A DNA stretch of 64,000 nt from Mesorhizobium loti (GCF_003148495.1 NZ_QGGH01000002.1:806001-870000), one strand, 5' to 3'. Numbered from the stretch's first letter, positions 1 to 10,372 are shown. Numbers and translations: made by a program. The notes: generated by a model from the sequence alone, not told the origin.

Positions 1-227
1 ATGGTGGTCCAGCCAGGCTTGAGCGGCTGCAGGAAGAAGGAGACGGTGCCAGCAAAGTCGCCGCGCACGATCAGTTCGATGGCAAACACCAGCATGGCAG
101 CGATCGCCAGGCTGATCAGCCCATAGCGCACGACCGGCCATCTCCTGCCCGGCAGATAGCCGGTGGAAGGGTCGTCTTCCAAGAACTGTGGCGCGGCCTT
201 GCCGGCGCGTTTGTAACTCTTTGCCAC
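1..227 (-). CDS. LTA synthase/sulfatase-like membrane protein, N-terminus only
   Basis: Only the first 75 codons are inside the window; the gene runs off the left edge. The start is a GTG at 227 preceded by a GGGGAAG ribosome site. The peptide has a basic, proline-containing cytoplasmic head of about 30 residues and then a hydrophobic helix (LISLAIAAMLVFAIELIV), followed by a region resembling the N-terminal membrane part of LTA-synthase-family phosphoglycerol transferases. It diverges from fabD across a 277-bp spacer. The family call rests on a short N-terminus and is tentative; the catalytic alkaline-phosphatase-like domain would lie outside the window. Confidence 0.45.
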   Translation of the reverse strand, partial: MAKSYKRAGKAAPQFLEDDPSTGYLPGRRWPVVRYGLISLAIAAMLVFAIELIVRGDFAGTVSFFLQPLKPGWTT

Positions 228-504
228 CTTAACTTCCCCACCCAGCGACAAACACGTCACTCGATTGTCATAGAATTGTCACGCAAAGCTAGCGCCTGTA
301 GCGAAAATAAGAAGAGCCAGCAAACGAATCGTGAGCGGTTTTCATCAGGAGTGATCGCCAAAAAGCCTTTCGGAACAGGCACTCGGCAGACGAAGCCGCC
401 GCCGGGCGGGGTCGAACTGGGCTTGACTTGGCGACCTGCCTTGCGTCACAGGCAAGAAAAACTCGTCTATCAGATAAGCAAAACCAGCCCTTGGGAGTCC
501 TCGC

Positions 505-1458
505 ATGGCCGTTGCATTCACCTTTCCTGGACAAGGCAGCCAGGCAGTCGGTATGGGCAAAGATCTCGCCGACGCCTTTCCCGAGGCGCGCAGGATCTTC
601 CAGGAAGTCGACGACGCGCTCGGCGAAAACCTGTCGAAGCTGATCTGGGAAGGGCCGGAAGAGACGTTGATGCTGACCGCCAACGCGCAGCCGGCGCTGA
701 TGGCGGTGTCGCTGGCCGCGATCCGGGCGCTGGAATCGCGCGGCTTCTCGCTGAAAGGCAAGGTCGCCTATGTCGCCGGCCATTCGCTGGGCGAGTATTC
801 GGCACTCGCGGCCGCAGGGTTCGTTTCGGTTGCCGATGCCGCCAGGCTGCTGCGCATCCGCGGCAATGCCATGCAGGCGGCGGTGCCGGCCGGCGAGGGT
901 GCGATGGCGGCGATCATCGGACTGGAGCAGGCCGATGTCGAGGCTGCCTGCACAGAAGCCGCCAAAAGCTCGGCCAACGGGGCGGTTTGCCAGATCGCCA
1001 ACGATAATGGCGGCGGCCAGCTGGTCATTTCCGGCGCCAAGGCCGCGGTCGAACTGGCGGCAAAATTGTGCACGGAAAAGGGCGCCAAGCGCGCGCTGAT
1101 GCTGCAGGTATCCGCGCCCTTCCATTCGGCGCTGATGGCGCCGGCCGCGAACGTCATGCGCGACGCACTCGCCGGTGTGACAAAGAACGCGCCGGCCGTC
1201 CCGGTCGTCTCCAACGTGTCTGTGGCGCCGTCGAGCGATCCGGACGAGATCGCCCGCCGCCTGGTCGAACAGATAACCGGCCGCGTGCGCTGGCGCGAGA
1301 CGGTGGAATGGTTCGGCGCAAATGGCGTCACTACGCTTTACGAAATTGGCGCCGGCAAGGTGCTTTCGGGATTGGCGCGGCGCATCAACCGCGACATCGC
1401 CACCGCGTCGGTCGGCTCTGCGGCTGAGGTCGAGGCGGCATTGGCAGCGCTTGCATAA
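505..1458 (+). CDS. fabD: Malonyl-CoA:ACP transacylase FabD
   Basis: Transfers malonyl groups from CoA to acyl carrier protein for fatty-acid elongation in the cytoplasm. The 317-residue protein opens with the typical FTFPGQGSQ and carries the nucleophile elbow GHSLGE with catalytic Ser94; the partner histidine is probably His207 in SAPFHSALM. Length is normal for the family. The ATG at 505 follows a GGGAG site. It leads a co-directional fabD-fabG-acpP-fabF series, the standard fatty-acid cluster, with 60 bp before fabG. Confidence 0.97.
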   Translation: MAVAFTFPGQGSQAVGMGKDLADAFPEARRIFQEVDDALGENLSKLIWEGPEETLMLTANAQPALMAVSLAAIRALESRGFSLKGKVAYVAGHSLGEYSALAAAGFVSVADAARLLRIRGNAMQAAVPAGEGAMAAIIGLEQADVEAACTEAAKSSANGAVCQIANDNGGGQLVISGAKAAVELAAKLCTEKGAKRALMLQVSAPFHSALMAPAANVMRDALAGVTKNAPAVPVVSNVSVAPSSDPDEIARRLVEQITGRVRWRETVEWFGANGVTTLYEIGAGKVLSGLARRINRDIATASVGSAAEVEAALAALA

Positions 1459-1518
1459 AGCGTCATTTGATCCCATCCCTGTAAAACAGGGTGTTCTCTT
1501 CTCAATCAGGAGACAAAA

Positions 1519-2256
1519 ATGTTCGAATTGACTGGCCGCAAGGCTCTCGTCACCGGCGCATCCGGGGGCATCGGCGAGGCGATCGCCAGAGTGCTGCATG
1601 CGCAAGGCGCGATCGTCGGCCTGCATGGCACCCGCATCGAGAAACTGGAGGCGCTCGCCACCGAGCTTGGCGACCGGGTCAAGCTGTTTCCGGCCAATCT
1701 GTCGAACCGTGACGACGTCAAGGCGCTCGGCCAGAAGGCGGAGGCCGATCTCGAAGGCGTCGACATCCTGGTCAACAATGCCGGCATCACCAAGGACGGA
1801 TTGTTTGTGCGCATGTCGGATGCCGACTGGGACACCGTGCTCGAGGTCAACCTGACCGCCGTGTTCAGGCTGACCCGCGAACTCACCCACCCGATGATGC
1901 GCCGCCGCCACGGCCGCATCATCAACATCACTTCGGTGGTCGGCGTCACCGGCAATCCCGGCCAGACCAATTACTGCGCCTCCAAGGCCGGCATGATCGG
2001 CTTTTCCAAGTCGCTGGCGCAGGAGATCGCCACCCGCAACATCACCGTCAACTGCGTCGCTCCGGGCTTCATCGAATCGGCGATGACCGACAAGCTCAAC
2101 GACAAGCAGAAGGAGGCGATCATGGCGGCGATCCCGACGCGCCGCATGGGCACCAGCGCTGAAGTCGCGTCCGCCGTTGCCTATCTCGCCTCCAACGAAG
2201 CCGCCTACGTCACCGGCCAGACCATCCATGTAAATGGCGGCATGGCGATGATCTGA
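1519..2256 (+). CDS. fabG: 3-oxoacyl-ACP reductase FabG
   Basis: NADPH-dependent reduction of 3-oxoacyl-ACP in fatty-acid synthesis. Classical short-chain dehydrogenase of 245 residues: the cofactor glycine motif TGASGGIG lies at 12-19, NNAG at 86-89, and the catalytic set is Ser139, Tyr152 and Lys156 (YCASK). The C-terminal GQTIHVNGGMAM is the usual FabG ending. A GGAGAC site precedes the ATG. Lying between fabD and acpP makes the fatty-acid role secure, unlike the many SDRs of other function. Confidence 0.97.
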   Translation: MFELTGRKALVTGASGGIGEAIARVLHAQGAIVGLHGTRIEKLEALATELGDRVKLFPANLSNRDDVKALGQKAEADLEGVDILVNNAGITKDGLFVRMSDADWDTVLEVNLTAVFRLTRELTHPMMRRRHGRIINITSVVGVTGNPGQTNYCASKAGMIGFSKSLAQEIATRNITVNCVAPGFIESAMTDKLNDKQKEAIMAAIPTRRMGTSAEVASAVAYLASNEAAYVTGQTIHVNGGMAMI

Positions 2257-2589
2257 CGGGCCTTGTTGATAATTCCACCTTGCCGGCCATCTGCTACGGT
2301 TGTCTGCGCTTCCGGTGCTCGCGTACTCCAAGTACGCTCCGCTCCGGTTCTCGAAAACCGCACCATATGACCCGGCAGGGCGAATTCTGAACAAGGTCCG
2401 GCGGGCTGTGAAAAGAGACCATTTCGGCTTGGACCTCAGCTATTTTTCGTGTAATGCGGCCCGCAACCCGGCGGTTCGGGCAAAAACCGGTCTGTAGCCG
2501 TTGCGTTTCCGGCAGGACCATCTTTCAGCTTGATTAGCGGCATTCTGCCCGCTAACGAAGACAGACAAACAAAAGACGAGGATGCCCAA
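2257..2589 (+). other. fabG-acpP intergenic region with two hairpins
   Basis: No gene is seen in these 333 bp. A perfect 7-bp stem with a 3-nt loop lies at 2321-2337 (GCGTACT/AGTACGC), set inside a longer imperfect palindrome that looks like an interspersed rhizobial element. A second hairpin at 2534-2555 (TTAGCGG/CCGCTAA) would sit in the acpP leader about 35 nt before the start codon. acpP very probably has its own strong promoter here, but I could not place -35 and -10 boxes confidently. Confidence 0.5.
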
Positions 2590-2826
2590 ATGAGTGACAC
2601 CGCAGAGCGCGTCAAGAAGATCGTCATCGAGCACCTTGGCGTCGATGCCGACAAAGTGACGGAGCAGGCGAGCTTCATCGATGATCTGGGCGCCGACAGC
2701 CTCGACACGGTCGAACTCGTGATGGCGTTCGAAGAAGAATTCGGCGTCGAGATTCCCGACGATGCAGCCGAGACCATCCTGACCGTCGGCGATGCGGTGA
2801 AGTACATCGACAAGGCTTCGGCCTGA
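2590..2826 (+). CDS. acpP: Acyl carrier protein
   Basis: Small acidic carrier of growing acyl chains, 78 residues. Ser37 in [10 protein letters not shown] is the phosphopantetheine attachment site. The reading frame is open further upstream, but the ATG at 2590 gives the standard N-terminus [10 protein letters not shown] and follows a GAGGA site. It sits 34 bp before fabF and behind a 333-bp non-coding leader, as expected for a very highly expressed gene. Confidence 0.98.
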   Translation: MSDTAERVKKIVIEHLGVDADKVTEQASFIDDLGADSLDTVELVMAFEEEFGVEIPDDAAETILTVGDAVKYIDKASA

Positions 2827-2860
2827 CGCTTTCTGCAGTCATCACCGGGGAGAACCTGCG

Positions 2861-4123
2861 ATGAGGCGTGTCGTCGTCACGGGCCTTGGGTTGCTGTCGC
2901 CGTTCGGCATGGGCTTTGAGCACAGCTGGAAGGAACTTCTGACCGGCCGCAGCGCTGCCAAGCGTATCACAGAGTTCGAGGTGGAGGATCTTGCTTGCAA
3001 GATCGCCCACGTCATTCCGCGTGGCGATGGCAGCAATGCCACCTTCAATCCCGAGGCCGTGCTCGAGCCGAAGGAATTGCGCAAGATCGGCGACTTTATC
3101 CTGTACGGGATTGCCGCCGCAGACGAGGCGCTGAAGGATTCCGGCTGGGAACCCAAGACGCATGAAGAGCAGTGCGCCACCGGCGTCCTGATCGGCTCCG
3201 GCATTGGCGGCATCGAAGGCATCGCCGAGAACGCGATGATCCTCAAGGAACGCGGCCCGCGCCGCATCAGCCCTTTCTTCATCCCGGGCCAGATCATCAA
3301 TCTCGTCTCCGGGCAGGTTTCGATCCGGCACAGGCTGAAAGGTCCGAATCATGCCGTCGTCACGGCCTGTTCGACTGGCGCGCACGCCATTGGCGATGCT
3401 GCCCGGTTGATCATGTGGGGCGATGCCGACGTGATGGTCGCCGGTGGCGCCGAAGCGCCGGTGACGCGGCTTTCGATCGCCGGCTTCGCCGCGTGCCGGG
3501 CGCTGTCGACGGAGCGCAATGATTCGCCGCAAACGGCGTCGCGCCCCTATGATCGCGACCGTGACGGCTTCGTCATGGGCGAGGGCGCCGGCGTTGTCGT
3601 GCTCGAGGAGCTCGAGCATGCCAAGGCGCGCGGCGCCAAGATCTATGCCGAGGTGACGGGTTATGGTCTCACCGGCGACGCGCATCACATCACGGCGCCC
3701 GCCGAGGATGGCGATGGTGCCTTCCGTTGCATGACGGCCGCACTGAATCGGGCCAAGCTGGCACCTGCCGATGTTGACTACATCAACGCCCACGGCACCT
3801 CGACCATGGCCGACACGATTGAGCTCGGCGCTGTCGAGCGGCTTGTCGGCAATGCCGCGTCGAAGATTTCGATGTCGTCGACCAAGTCGTCGATCGGCCA
3901 TCTGCTCGGGGCGGCCGGTGCCGCCGAAGCGATCTTTTCGATCCTTGCCATCAGAGACAATGTCGCGCCGCCGACCATCAACCTCGACAACCCGGAGCGC
4001 GAAACCGCGATCGACCTGGTGCCGAACAAGCCGCGTGCCCGCCAGATCGACGTGGCGCTGTCCAATTCCTTCGGCTTTGGTGGTACCAACGCGTCGCTGG
4101 TCTTCCAGCGCTACAATGGCTGA
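2861..4123 (+). CDS. fabF: 3-oxoacyl-ACP synthase II FabF
   Basis: Condenses malonyl-ACP with acyl-ACP in chain elongation. The 420-residue protein has the thiolase-fold catalytic triad in order: Cys170 (VVTACSTG), His311 (NAHGTST) and His347 (SSIGHLLGAAG), with the conserved Lys342 nearby. The C-terminal NSFGFGGTNASLVF is characteristic. A GGGGAGAA site precedes the ATG. It is followed after about 100 bp by mltG, an order shared with other alphaproteobacteria. Confidence 0.97.
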   Translation: MRRVVVTGLGLLSPFGMGFEHSWKELLTGRSAAKRITEFEVEDLACKIAHVIPRGDGSNATFNPEAVLEPKELRKIGDFILYGIAAADEALKDSGWEPKTHEEQCATGVLIGSGIGGIEGIAENAMILKERGPRRISPFFIPGQIINLVSGQVSIRHRLKGPNHAVVTACSTGAHAIGDAARLIMWGDADVMVAGGAEAPVTRLSIAGFAACRALSTERNDSPQTASRPYDRDRDGFVMGEGAGVVVLEELEHAKARGAKIYAEVTGYGLTGDAHHITAPAEDGDGAFRCMTAALNRAKLAPADVDYINAHGTSTMADTIELGAVERLVGNAASKISMSSTKSSIGHLLGAAGAAEAIFSILAIRDNVAPPTINLDNPERETAIDLVPNKPRARQIDVALSNSFGFGGTNASLVFQRYNG

Positions 4124-4225
4124 TCGTCAGGCTATCGGGCGACGCTTTGGCGTGCCGTCAATTTTGCCATATTCGCCCCTACTCTGCCGCTGGGGATTCG
4201 TTGGGCGATCAAACGGTAGGGCGAA

Positions 4226-5476
4226 ATGAACACAAATCCGGCAGGCAACGGAGAATTCGGGCAACGGCCGGCGACATCCGGCCCGATCGTGCCGAAAACG
4301 GCCAGCGAGGCGTTGCGGCCGGAGGCCGGCACGCCGCCGCCGAAGCGCTCGCGTGCATCACGCAGCCAGGTCGTCGTGTTCATGAACTTCGTCATCTCTT
4401 CGGTGATGCTGATGGTTCTGGCGGCTGGCGTCGCGGTCTATTTCGGCAAGCAGGAATTCACCGAGCCCGGCCCCTCGGCCAATGGCGACACCTTTCTGGT
4501 CAAGCCGAACACCGGCGTCCAGGATATCGCCGACCAGCTCGAACGCCGCGGACTGATCAGCGATGCCCGGGTATTCCGCCTTGGCGTGCGGGCCTTCGGC
4601 AATGATTCCGCACTGAAGGCCGGTGAGTACGAGGTCAAGCCCAGGGCTTCCATGCGCGACATCATGGAGCTTTTGAAGAGCGGCAAGTCGGTGATGTATT
4701 CGCTGACCATTCCAGAGGGGCTGACGGTCGAGCAGGCGCTGCAGCGCATCGCTGACGAGACTGCCTTGAGCGGCGATATGCCGGCGACCACGCCTCCAGA
4801 GGGCAGTCTCGCCACCGACACCCTGCGCTTCACGCGCGGCGCGACGCGCCAGCAGATGGTCGACAAGCTGCTGGCGGATCAAAAGAAGCTGGTTGATGAT
4901 GTCTGGCAGCGGCGCGCGCCGGACCTGCCGCTGGCCAACATCGAAGAGTTCGTTACGCTGGCCTCGATCGTCGAGAAGGAAACGGGAAAGGGTGACGAGC
5001 GTTCACGGGTTGCCGCCGTCTTCCTGAACCGGCTTGCCAAGGGCATGCGCCTGCAATCCGATCCAACCATCATCTACGGGCTGTTCGGCGGCAAGGGCAA
5101 GCCGGCGGACCGGCCGATCTACCAGTCGGACATCCAGAAGCAGACGCCTTACAACACCTATGTGATCGACGGCTTGCCACCGACGCCGATCGCCAATCCG
5201 GGTCGTGCAGCGCTGGAGGCGGTGGCCAACCCGTCGAAGACCGACGACCTCTACTTCGTCGCCGATGGCACCGGCGGGCACGTCTTTGCCGCGACGCTTG
5301 ACGAGCACAACGAGAATGTCGCCCGCTATCGCGCCTTGCAGAAGAAGCAGGCAGATGAGGCCGCCAAGGCCGCCAACACAACTGGCGCCGGCGACAGCAA
5401 TGCCGATAAGCCGGCTGACAGTGTGCCGGTTGACGGTGGCGACGACAGCGGCGGTGACGCGGGCGCTGCCCAGTAG
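4226..5476 (+). CDS. mltG: Endolytic murein transglycosylase MltG
   Basis: Cleaves nascent peptidoglycan strands at the outer face of the inner membrane and so limits glycan length. A proline-rich cytoplasmic head of about 48 residues leads to one transmembrane helix (about 50-74). The YceG domain follows, with the family signature ASIVEKETG at about 246-254, whose first glutamate (Glu250) is the likely catalytic residue, and the RLQSDPTIIYG block at about 275-285. The C-terminal 40 residues are a low-complexity Ala/Asp/Gly tail that is probably disordered. Confidence 0.94.
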   Translation: MNTNPAGNGEFGQRPATSGPIVPKTASEALRPEAGTPPPKRSRASRSQVVVFMNFVISSVMLMVLAAGVAVYFGKQEFTEPGPSANGDTFLVKPNTGVQDIADQLERRGLISDARVFRLGVRAFGNDSALKAGEYEVKPRASMRDIMELLKSGKSVMYSLTIPEGLTVEQALQRIADETALSGDMPATTPPEGSLATDTLRFTRGATRQQMVDKLLADQKKLVDDVWQRRAPDLPLANIEEFVTLASIVEKETGKGDERSRVAAVFLNRLAKGMRLQSDPTIIYGLFGGKGKPADRPIYQSDIQKQTPYNTYVIDGLPPTPIANPGRAALEAVANPSKTDDLYFVADGTGGHVFAATLDEHNENVARYRALQKKQADEAAKAANTTGAGDSNADKPADSVPVDGGDDSGGDAGAAQ

Positions 5477-5491
5477 AATGTAGAATAAGGA

Positions 5492-5518
5492 AGGGCATTG
5501 CTCACCAGGCGATGCCCT
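5492..5518 (+). terminator. Hairpin after mltG
   Basis: AGGGCAT pairs with ATGCCCT across a 13-nt loop that can itself partly pair. It lies 15 nt past the mltG stop. There is no downstream T-run, so it may be a Rho-dependent or processing hairpin rather than a true intrinsic terminator. Confidence 0.35.
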
Positions 5519-5641
5519 GACATTTGGAAGAGCGCCGCGCGTCAGATTTCGACGCGCCTGCGGCGCAGTCATTTTCTAGCCGCACTTGCTCCTCTCCGGA
5601 AAGCCGGTTTCGGGGTGGTGCACCAGGGACGTGTGGGCGAT

Positions 5642-6532
5642 ATGAATTTGCAGAGCATGACCGGTTTTGCACGTGCCGTCGCCGAGCATGAGGGCACCTC
5701 GATCGCCTGGGAGGTCAAGTCCGTCAACGGCAAGAGCGTCGAGGTCCGGCTGCGACTGGCGCAAGGCTTCGAGCGGCTGGAACCAGCCGTCCGGCAGCTA
5801 CTTCAGAAGCGTTTTGCGCGCGGCAATTTCCAGGCGACGCTGACCATCGGCCGTGCCGCGGGCGCGCAGGCGCAGCCGGTCGTCAACGAAGCCTTCCTGA
5901 AGGACTTGGCTGGGCTCGCCAAGCGGCTGCAGGAGCAATTCGGCGCTGCACCCGCGACATCAGACGGGTTGCTGTCGCTGCGCGGTGTACTCGACATTCC
6001 CGAAACTGTCGAAACCGAAGAGGCGAGGGCCGCGCTCGATGCCGCGATCATGGCCGCGCTCGATGTGGCCCTGAAAGGGCTTGAACAGGCACGACAAAGC
6101 GAGGGTGCCGCGCTGGCTTTGCTGTTGTCGGGTCATATCGACACAATCGAGGCGCTGACGCTGCGGGCCGAGGCGGATCCGTCACGCGAGACGGTGGCGA
6201 TCCGCGAGCGCATCGCCGAGCAGGTCAGGCTTTTGATGGACGCTTCCGCCAATCTGGACGCGACCCGGCTGCACATGGAGGCGGCGTTCCTGGCCACCAA
6301 AGCCGATATTCGCGAAGAGATCGACCGGCTGAAAACGCATGTCGCATCCGGTCGGGCATTGCTGGAGGGCGGCGGCGCGGTCGGCCGCAAGCTCGATTTT
6401 CTGGCACAGGAATTTAACCGCGAATCGAATACGCTGTGTTCGAAGTCGAATGCCGCCGCCGTCACCGCGATCGGGCTGGAACTGAAGGCGGTGGTCGACC
6501 AGTTTCGTGAACAGATCCAGAATCTGGAGTAG
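5642..6532 (+). CDS. YicC/YloC-family endoribonuclease
   Basis: Member of the YicC family, some of whose members are RNA endonucleases. The ATG at 5642 is chosen because it gives the invariant N-terminus (MNLQSMTGFAR) and a normal 296-residue length; the frame is open 144 bp further upstream. The N-terminal YicC_N domain is followed by a helical middle and the conserved C-terminal block with QEFNRESNTL, SKSN and a closing REQIQNLE. It is 3 nt from gmk; the yicC-gmk pair is widely conserved. Confidence 0.92.
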   Translation: MNLQSMTGFARAVAEHEGTSIAWEVKSVNGKSVEVRLRLAQGFERLEPAVRQLLQKRFARGNFQATLTIGRAAGAQAQPVVNEAFLKDLAGLAKRLQEQFGAAPATSDGLLSLRGVLDIPETVETEEARAALDAAIMAALDVALKGLEQARQSEGAALALLLSGHIDTIEALTLRAEADPSRETVAIRERIAEQVRLLMDASANLDATRLHMEAAFLATKADIREEIDRLKTHVASGRALLEGGGAVGRKLDFLAQEFNRESNTLCSKSNAAAVTAIGLELKAVVDQFREQIQNLE

Positions 6533-6535
6533 CCG

Positions 6536-7192
6536 ATGGTTGCCAAGGATTTGGGGTCCCGCATTCGCCGCCGGGGCCTGATGCTCGTCCTGTCGTCGCC
6601 ATCCGGCGCCGGCAAGTCGACGATCGCGCGCAATCTTCTGGAAAGCGATTCCAGCCTCGAACTGTCGGTCTCGGTCACCACCAGACCGCGCCGCGGCAGC
6701 GAGATCGAGGGCGTCCACTACCATTTTAGGACGATGCGCGAGTTCGAGCGGCTGCGCGATTCCGACGCGCTGCTGGAATGGGCCGAGGTGCACGGCAATT
6801 GCTATGCGACCCCGCGCGAACCGGCCGAACTGGCGCTGTCTGAAGGGCGCGACATGCTGTTCGACATCGACTGGCAAGGTGCCCAGCAGCTCAAGGAGAA
6901 GATGCGCGCCGACATCGTCTCGATCTTCATCCTGCCGCCGTCGATGAAGGAATTGAAGGCGCGGCTGAAGCGCCGCGCCGAAGACCAGGAAGCGGTGATC
7001 GAAACGCGGTTGAAAAACGCCCGCAACGAGATCGAGCACTGGAAGGAATATGATTTCGTCATCGTCAATGACGACCTCGACCGCGCCTTCGCCGAAGTGC
7101 GCGGCATCGTCGTCGCCGAGCGGCTAAGACGCGATCGTCGGCCAGGCCTGTTCGATTTCGTCTCGGGACTGTTGGACGAGAAGACTGGCTGA
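6536..7192 (+). CDS. gmk: Guanylate kinase
   Basis: Phosphorylates GMP to GDP with ATP. The P-loop PSGAGKST lies at about 22-29, and the GMP-binding stretch [19 protein letters not shown] follows at 55-75. The lid region [17 protein letters not shown] is present. Length (218 residues) is normal. It begins 3 nt after yicC ends and is the last gene of the plus-strand series, converging on the ASCH gene with only 5 bp between the stop codons. Confidence 0.97.
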   Translation: MVAKDLGSRIRRRGLMLVLSSPSGAGKSTIARNLLESDSSLELSVSVTTRPRRGSEIEGVHYHFRTMREFERLRDSDALLEWAEVHGNCYATPREPAELALSEGRDMLFDIDWQGAQQLKEKMRADIVSIFILPPSMKELKARLKRRAEDQEAVIETRLKNARNEIEHWKEYDFVIVNDDLDRAFAEVRGIVVAERLRRDRRPGLFDFVSGLLDEKTG

Positions 7193-7197
7193 ACCGG

Positions 7198-7560
7198 CTA
7201 CGGTGTGGCAGCCGGGTAGTTGGATAGACGCATGCTATCGGCCGGCGTCAGATGTTCGACGATCTGCACGCTGTCGGTCCATTCGATCTCAGGATAGTGC
7301 TCTCGCATTCCGGACAGCATGACATCCTTTGGCCACTCGCTTTGCCGCCCGACAAAGGCGGCAGCTTTCGACAACGGCATCTCCGTACAGCGCGTAACCC
7401 ACACAATGGCTGTCGACGTGGCGTCACCATCGCAGACATAGCGCATGTAACCCGGCACGATCGTCGTTTCGCGCCAGCGTATGGTGGACGTCTTTTGCCC
7501 CGCCACAATAAGCGGGAAAAGTCGAGGCACCACCCCAAGTTCCTGCATGTCAGCCCTCAT
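7198..7560 (-). CDS. ASCH-domain protein
   Basis: A 120-residue protein with the ASCH-like signature near the start ([16 protein letters not shown]). ASCH domains form a beta-barrel related to PUA and are linked to RNA binding or nucleoside deamidation. The ATG at 7560 overlaps the rsmA stop in an ATGA, implying translational coupling; an in-frame ATG at 7548 is an alternative. As the last gene after rsmA, an rRNA-related role is a reasonable guess but not shown. Confidence 0.7.
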   Translation of the reverse strand: MRADMQELGVVPRLFPLIVAGQKTSTIRWRETTIVPGYMRYVCDGDATSTAIVWVTRCTEMPLSKAAAFVGRQSEWPKDVMLSGMREHYPEIEWTDSVQIVEHLTPADSMRLSNYPAATP

Positions 7561-8396
7561 GCCGCATTGGTCAGCCGCACGAATTCCTCGACGCTGAGCG
7601 TCTCGGCGCGGCGCGTCGGATCGATGCCGGCGCGTTCGAGCAGGGCCTCGCCGCCGAGGCTCTTCACGCTTTGCCGCAGCATCTTGCGACGTTGGCCGAA
7701 GGCGGCTTCGGTGACGCGTCCGAGTTTTTTCACCTCGGCGGGCAGAGGGGTCAGGCGCGGCACCAGATGCACCACCGAGGAGGTGACCTTTGGCGGCGGC
7801 GTGAATGCCTGTGGCGGTACGTCGAAGGCGATCCTCGCCTCCGTCCGCCAGCCGGCAAGAACCCCCAGCCGGCCATAGCTGTCGCTGCCAGCGGGTGCGA
7901 CGATGCGCTCGGCTACCTCGCGCTGGAACATCAAAGTCATCGAGGTGTAGAAGGGCGGCCAATCGCTGACCGTCAACCAGCGCACCAGCAACTCCGTGCC
8001 GATGTTGTAGGGCAGGTTGGCCACGATCTTTACCGGGCCGCCGTCCCCGGCCGCTCGACTGGCAAGTGCCGCGAAATCCGTCTTCAGCGCATCGCCGGAC
8101 ACAACCTCCAGTCGGCCGGGATAATGATCGGACACTTCGGCAAGGGCAGCCAGGCAGCGTTCGTCACGCTCGATGGCGATGACGTGACGCGCCCCGTTGG
8201 AGAGCAAGGCGCGGGTCAGCCCGCCGGGACCGGGACCGACCTCGATCACGGTTGCATCGGACAAGTCGCCGGCGGTGCGGGCGATCTTGCCGGTGAGGTT
8301 CAGGTCGAGCAGGAAATTCTGGCCGAGCGCCTTCTTTGCCTGCAGGCCATGACGCTCGATCACTTCGCGCAGCGGCGGCAGCCCGTCGATGCTCAT
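7557..8396 (-). CDS. rsmA: 16S rRNA dimethyladenosine transferase RsmA (KsgA)
   Basis: Dimethylates two adjacent adenines in helix 45 of 16S rRNA during 30S maturation. The start at 8396 gives MSIDGLPPL and 279 residues; the frame stays open to 8453, into pdxA. The early KKALGQNFL motif, the SAM loop [10 protein letters not shown] (52-61) and the catalytic NLPYNI (127-132) are all present. It lies 10 nt after pdxA and shares an ATGA overlap with the ASCH gene. Confidence 0.96.
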   Translation of the reverse strand: MSIDGLPPLREVIERHGLQAKKALGQNFLLDLNLTGKIARTAGDLSDATVIEVGPGPGGLTRALLSNGARHVIAIERDERCLAALAEVSDHYPGRLEVVSGDALKTDFAALASRAAGDGGPVKIVANLPYNIGTELLVRWLTVSDWPPFYTSMTLMFQREVAERIVAPAGSDSYGRLGVLAGWRTEARIAFDVPPQAFTPPPKVTSSVVHLVPRLTPLPAEVKKLGRVTEAAFGQRRKMLRQSVKSLGGEALLERAGIDPTRRAETLSVEEFVRLTNAA

Positions 8397-8406
8397 GCCT
8401 GCGGTC

Positions 8407-9435
8407 TCATGCGGCAACTGCCTTCGTGTTTGTGTCGGCCAGCCGTCGGGCAAGCTTCAATGCTGCGATCAGGCTGTCGGGCCGCGCCACGCCCTTGCCG
8501 GCGATGTCGAAGGCGGTGCCGTGGTCGGGCGAGGTGCGGATGAAGGGCAGGCCGAGCGTGACATTGACCGCCTCGTCGAAGGCCAGCGCCTTGGCCGGAA
8601 TCAGTGCCTGGTCGTGATACATGCAAAGGGCTGCGTCGTAGCCGGCCCGTGCCCGGGCGTGGAACAACGTGTCGGCCGGCAGCGGACCGAAAGCGTCGAT
8701 CCCTTCGGCACGCAGGATGTCGACCGCCGGGCGCACGATCCGCTCGTCCTCGAGGCCCATGGCGCCGCCTTCACCGGCATGCGGATTGAGCCCGGCAACG
8801 GCGAGCCTCGGCCGGGCGATGCCGAAGCGGCCGATGAGGTCGGCGGCGGTGATGCGCGCAGTGGCGACGATCAGTTCGGTGGTCAGTGCCTTCGGCACCT
8901 CGGCCAGCGCGATGTGGATGGTGACGGGAACGGTGCGCAGGTCGGGGCCTGCCAGCATCATCACCGGCATCGCTTGGACGCCGCTGTGCCGGGCCGCCAG
9001 ATGTGCCAGATACTCTGTGTGGCCGGGAAAGCGAAAGCCGGCATCGTAGAGCGGCTTCTTGGCGATAGGGCAGGTGACGACGGCCGAGGCTTCGCCGGCG
9101 AGGCAGTCGGCGACGGCGCGGTCGATGGCTTCGATGGTGGCGGCCGCATTGGCCGGGTCGGGTCGGCCAGGGCGGTCGATGCAGCGGGTGGTCAGTGGAA
9201 CGATCGGCAAGGCGCGGGCAAAGACTTGCGCCGCTTGCGCCGATGTCGTTTCGACGACCGGCAGCGAAATGCCGAGGAGACGCGCCCGGGAGGCGATCAG
9301 CGCCGGATCGGCGAGCAGATAGAAGGGAGGCAGGGCGGCAGCCTCGCGCGCCATGAAGGCAGCGATGGCGATCTCCGGCCCGATGCCGGACGGATCGCCG
9401 GCGCTCAGCGCGAGCACAGCCACGGTGCTGCCCAC
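8407..9435 (-). CDS. pdxA: 4-hydroxythreonine-4-phosphate dehydrogenase PdxA
   Basis: NAD-dependent oxidation in the DXP-dependent pyridoxal phosphate pathway. The 342-residue protein starts with GTG at 9435, one nucleotide after the stop of the SurA-like gene. Family landmarks are [10 protein letters not shown] near the N-terminus, [10 protein letters not shown] in the middle, and MYHDQALIP followed by a [10 protein letters not shown] block. It belongs to the lptD-surA-pdxA-rsmA gene order known from many proteobacteria. Confidence 0.96.
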   Translation of the reverse strand: MGSTVAVLALSAGDPSGIGPEIAIAAFMAREAAALPPFYLLADPALIASRARLLGISLPVVETTSAQAAQVFARALPIVPLTTRCIDRPGRPDPANAAATIEAIDRAVADCLAGEASAVVTCPIAKKPLYDAGFRFPGHTEYLAHLAARHSGVQAMPVMMLAGPDLRTVPVTIHIALAEVPKALTTELIVATARITAADLIGRFGIARPRLAVAGLNPHAGEGGAMGLEDERIVRPAVDILRAEGIDAFGPLPADTLFHARARAGYDAALCMYHDQALIPAKALAFDEAVNVTLGLPFIRTSPDHGTAFDIAGKGVARPDSLIAALKLARRLADTNTKAVAA

Positions 9436-9436
9436 G

Positions 9437-10372
9437 TCAGCGCTTGACGATGCGGGCTTTCGCCTTCAGCTCGTCGACATATTTCTTGCTGAGTTCGTCG
9501 GCGTTCTTGTCACCGGAGCTTTCGCCCTGGAACACCATCTGCGCGACCTTGTCGTCGGACACTTCGCGCGACGAGCAGATGCCGATGAATTCGACGCCGC
9601 GTTCGGTTTCGCGCGTGACGGTGGCGCCGCCGACCTTGGTAGCCTTGATCTGCTCAGCCCAGTCCGGCGGCAGTTGCGGCGCCAGCACCCGGCCCAGATC
9701 GCGAACGGTGACGTCGATCAGGCCCTTGGCGAATTCGCGCGTCGTGTTGCAGCCGCTGAAGCGGGCGCGCATGGCGTCGGCCTCGCGCTTGCGTTTGCCC
9801 AGCGTCGCGCTGCGTTCTGCCGCCGGCACCACGAAGATGACCTGCTGCAGCATGTACTCGGTGGCGCTCGGCTTGGATCCGCCTTTTTCAAGCATCTTCC
9901 TGACAAGATCTTGTTCGCTGACGGCACCGGTACCGTCGCCGGAACGGTAGCGCGCGCTCAAGGCCTGGTTCCAGGCCATCTGGGCGCGGATGAATTCCTT
10001 GAAGTGGCCCTTGGTGACGCCCGACTTCTCCATGACGCCGTCGAGCTGGCTGAGCTGCATCTTGTTGCTTGACGCAAAGCGCTGATACGCCGCTTCGACC
10101 TGAGCGTCGCTGATGCGGATACCAAGCCGCTTGGCCTCGGCCATGCGCAGCGTCTGGTCGATCATTTCCTGGCCGGCGTCACCCTTCTTGCGCTGCAGCT
10201 TCAGGAAGGCGGCGCGATGGGCGATGTCGCCGGTGGTGACCGGAATGTCGTTGACGACGTATTTGATCTCGCTGGCGAAAGCCGGTGGCGTCATCACGGT
10301 GATCGACACGCACGTCGCCGCCACAAGCAGCGCAAAACCTGCTGAAAAGAGGTATTTCCTCATCGTTGGCAT
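9437..10372 (-). CDS. SurA-like periplasmic chaperone
   Basis: A 311-residue exported protein with a signal peptide ending around PPAFASE. The SurA N-terminal chaperone helices cover about 36-150 ([19 protein letters not shown]). The rest holds at most one divergent parvulin-like domain, so it is shorter than E. coli SurA, which has two. Lying directly after lptD points to assistance in LptD and other outer-membrane barrel folding. Prolyl-isomerase activity is doubtful from the sequence. Confidence 0.82.
   Translation of the reverse strand: MPTMRKYLFSAGFALLVAATCVSITVMTPPAFASEIKYVVNDIPVTTGDIAHRAAFLKLQRKKGDAGQEMIDQTLRMAEAKRLGIRISDAQVEAAYQRFASSNKMQLSQLDGVMEKSGVTKGHFKEFIRAQMAWNQALSARYRSGDGTGAVSEQDLVRKMLEKGGSKPSATEYMLQQVIFVVPAAERSATLGKRKREADAMRARFSGCNTTREFAKGLIDVTVRDLGRVLAPQLPPDWAEQIKATKVGGATVTRETERGVEFIGICSSREVSDDKVAQMVFQGESSGDKNADELSKKYVDELKAKARIVKR

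Noticed and set aside
289..2394. 701-codon open frame on the minus strand over fabD and fabG
   Set aside because: Shadow frame in GC-rich DNA: it is antisense to two certain genes and its protein has no fold-like pattern.
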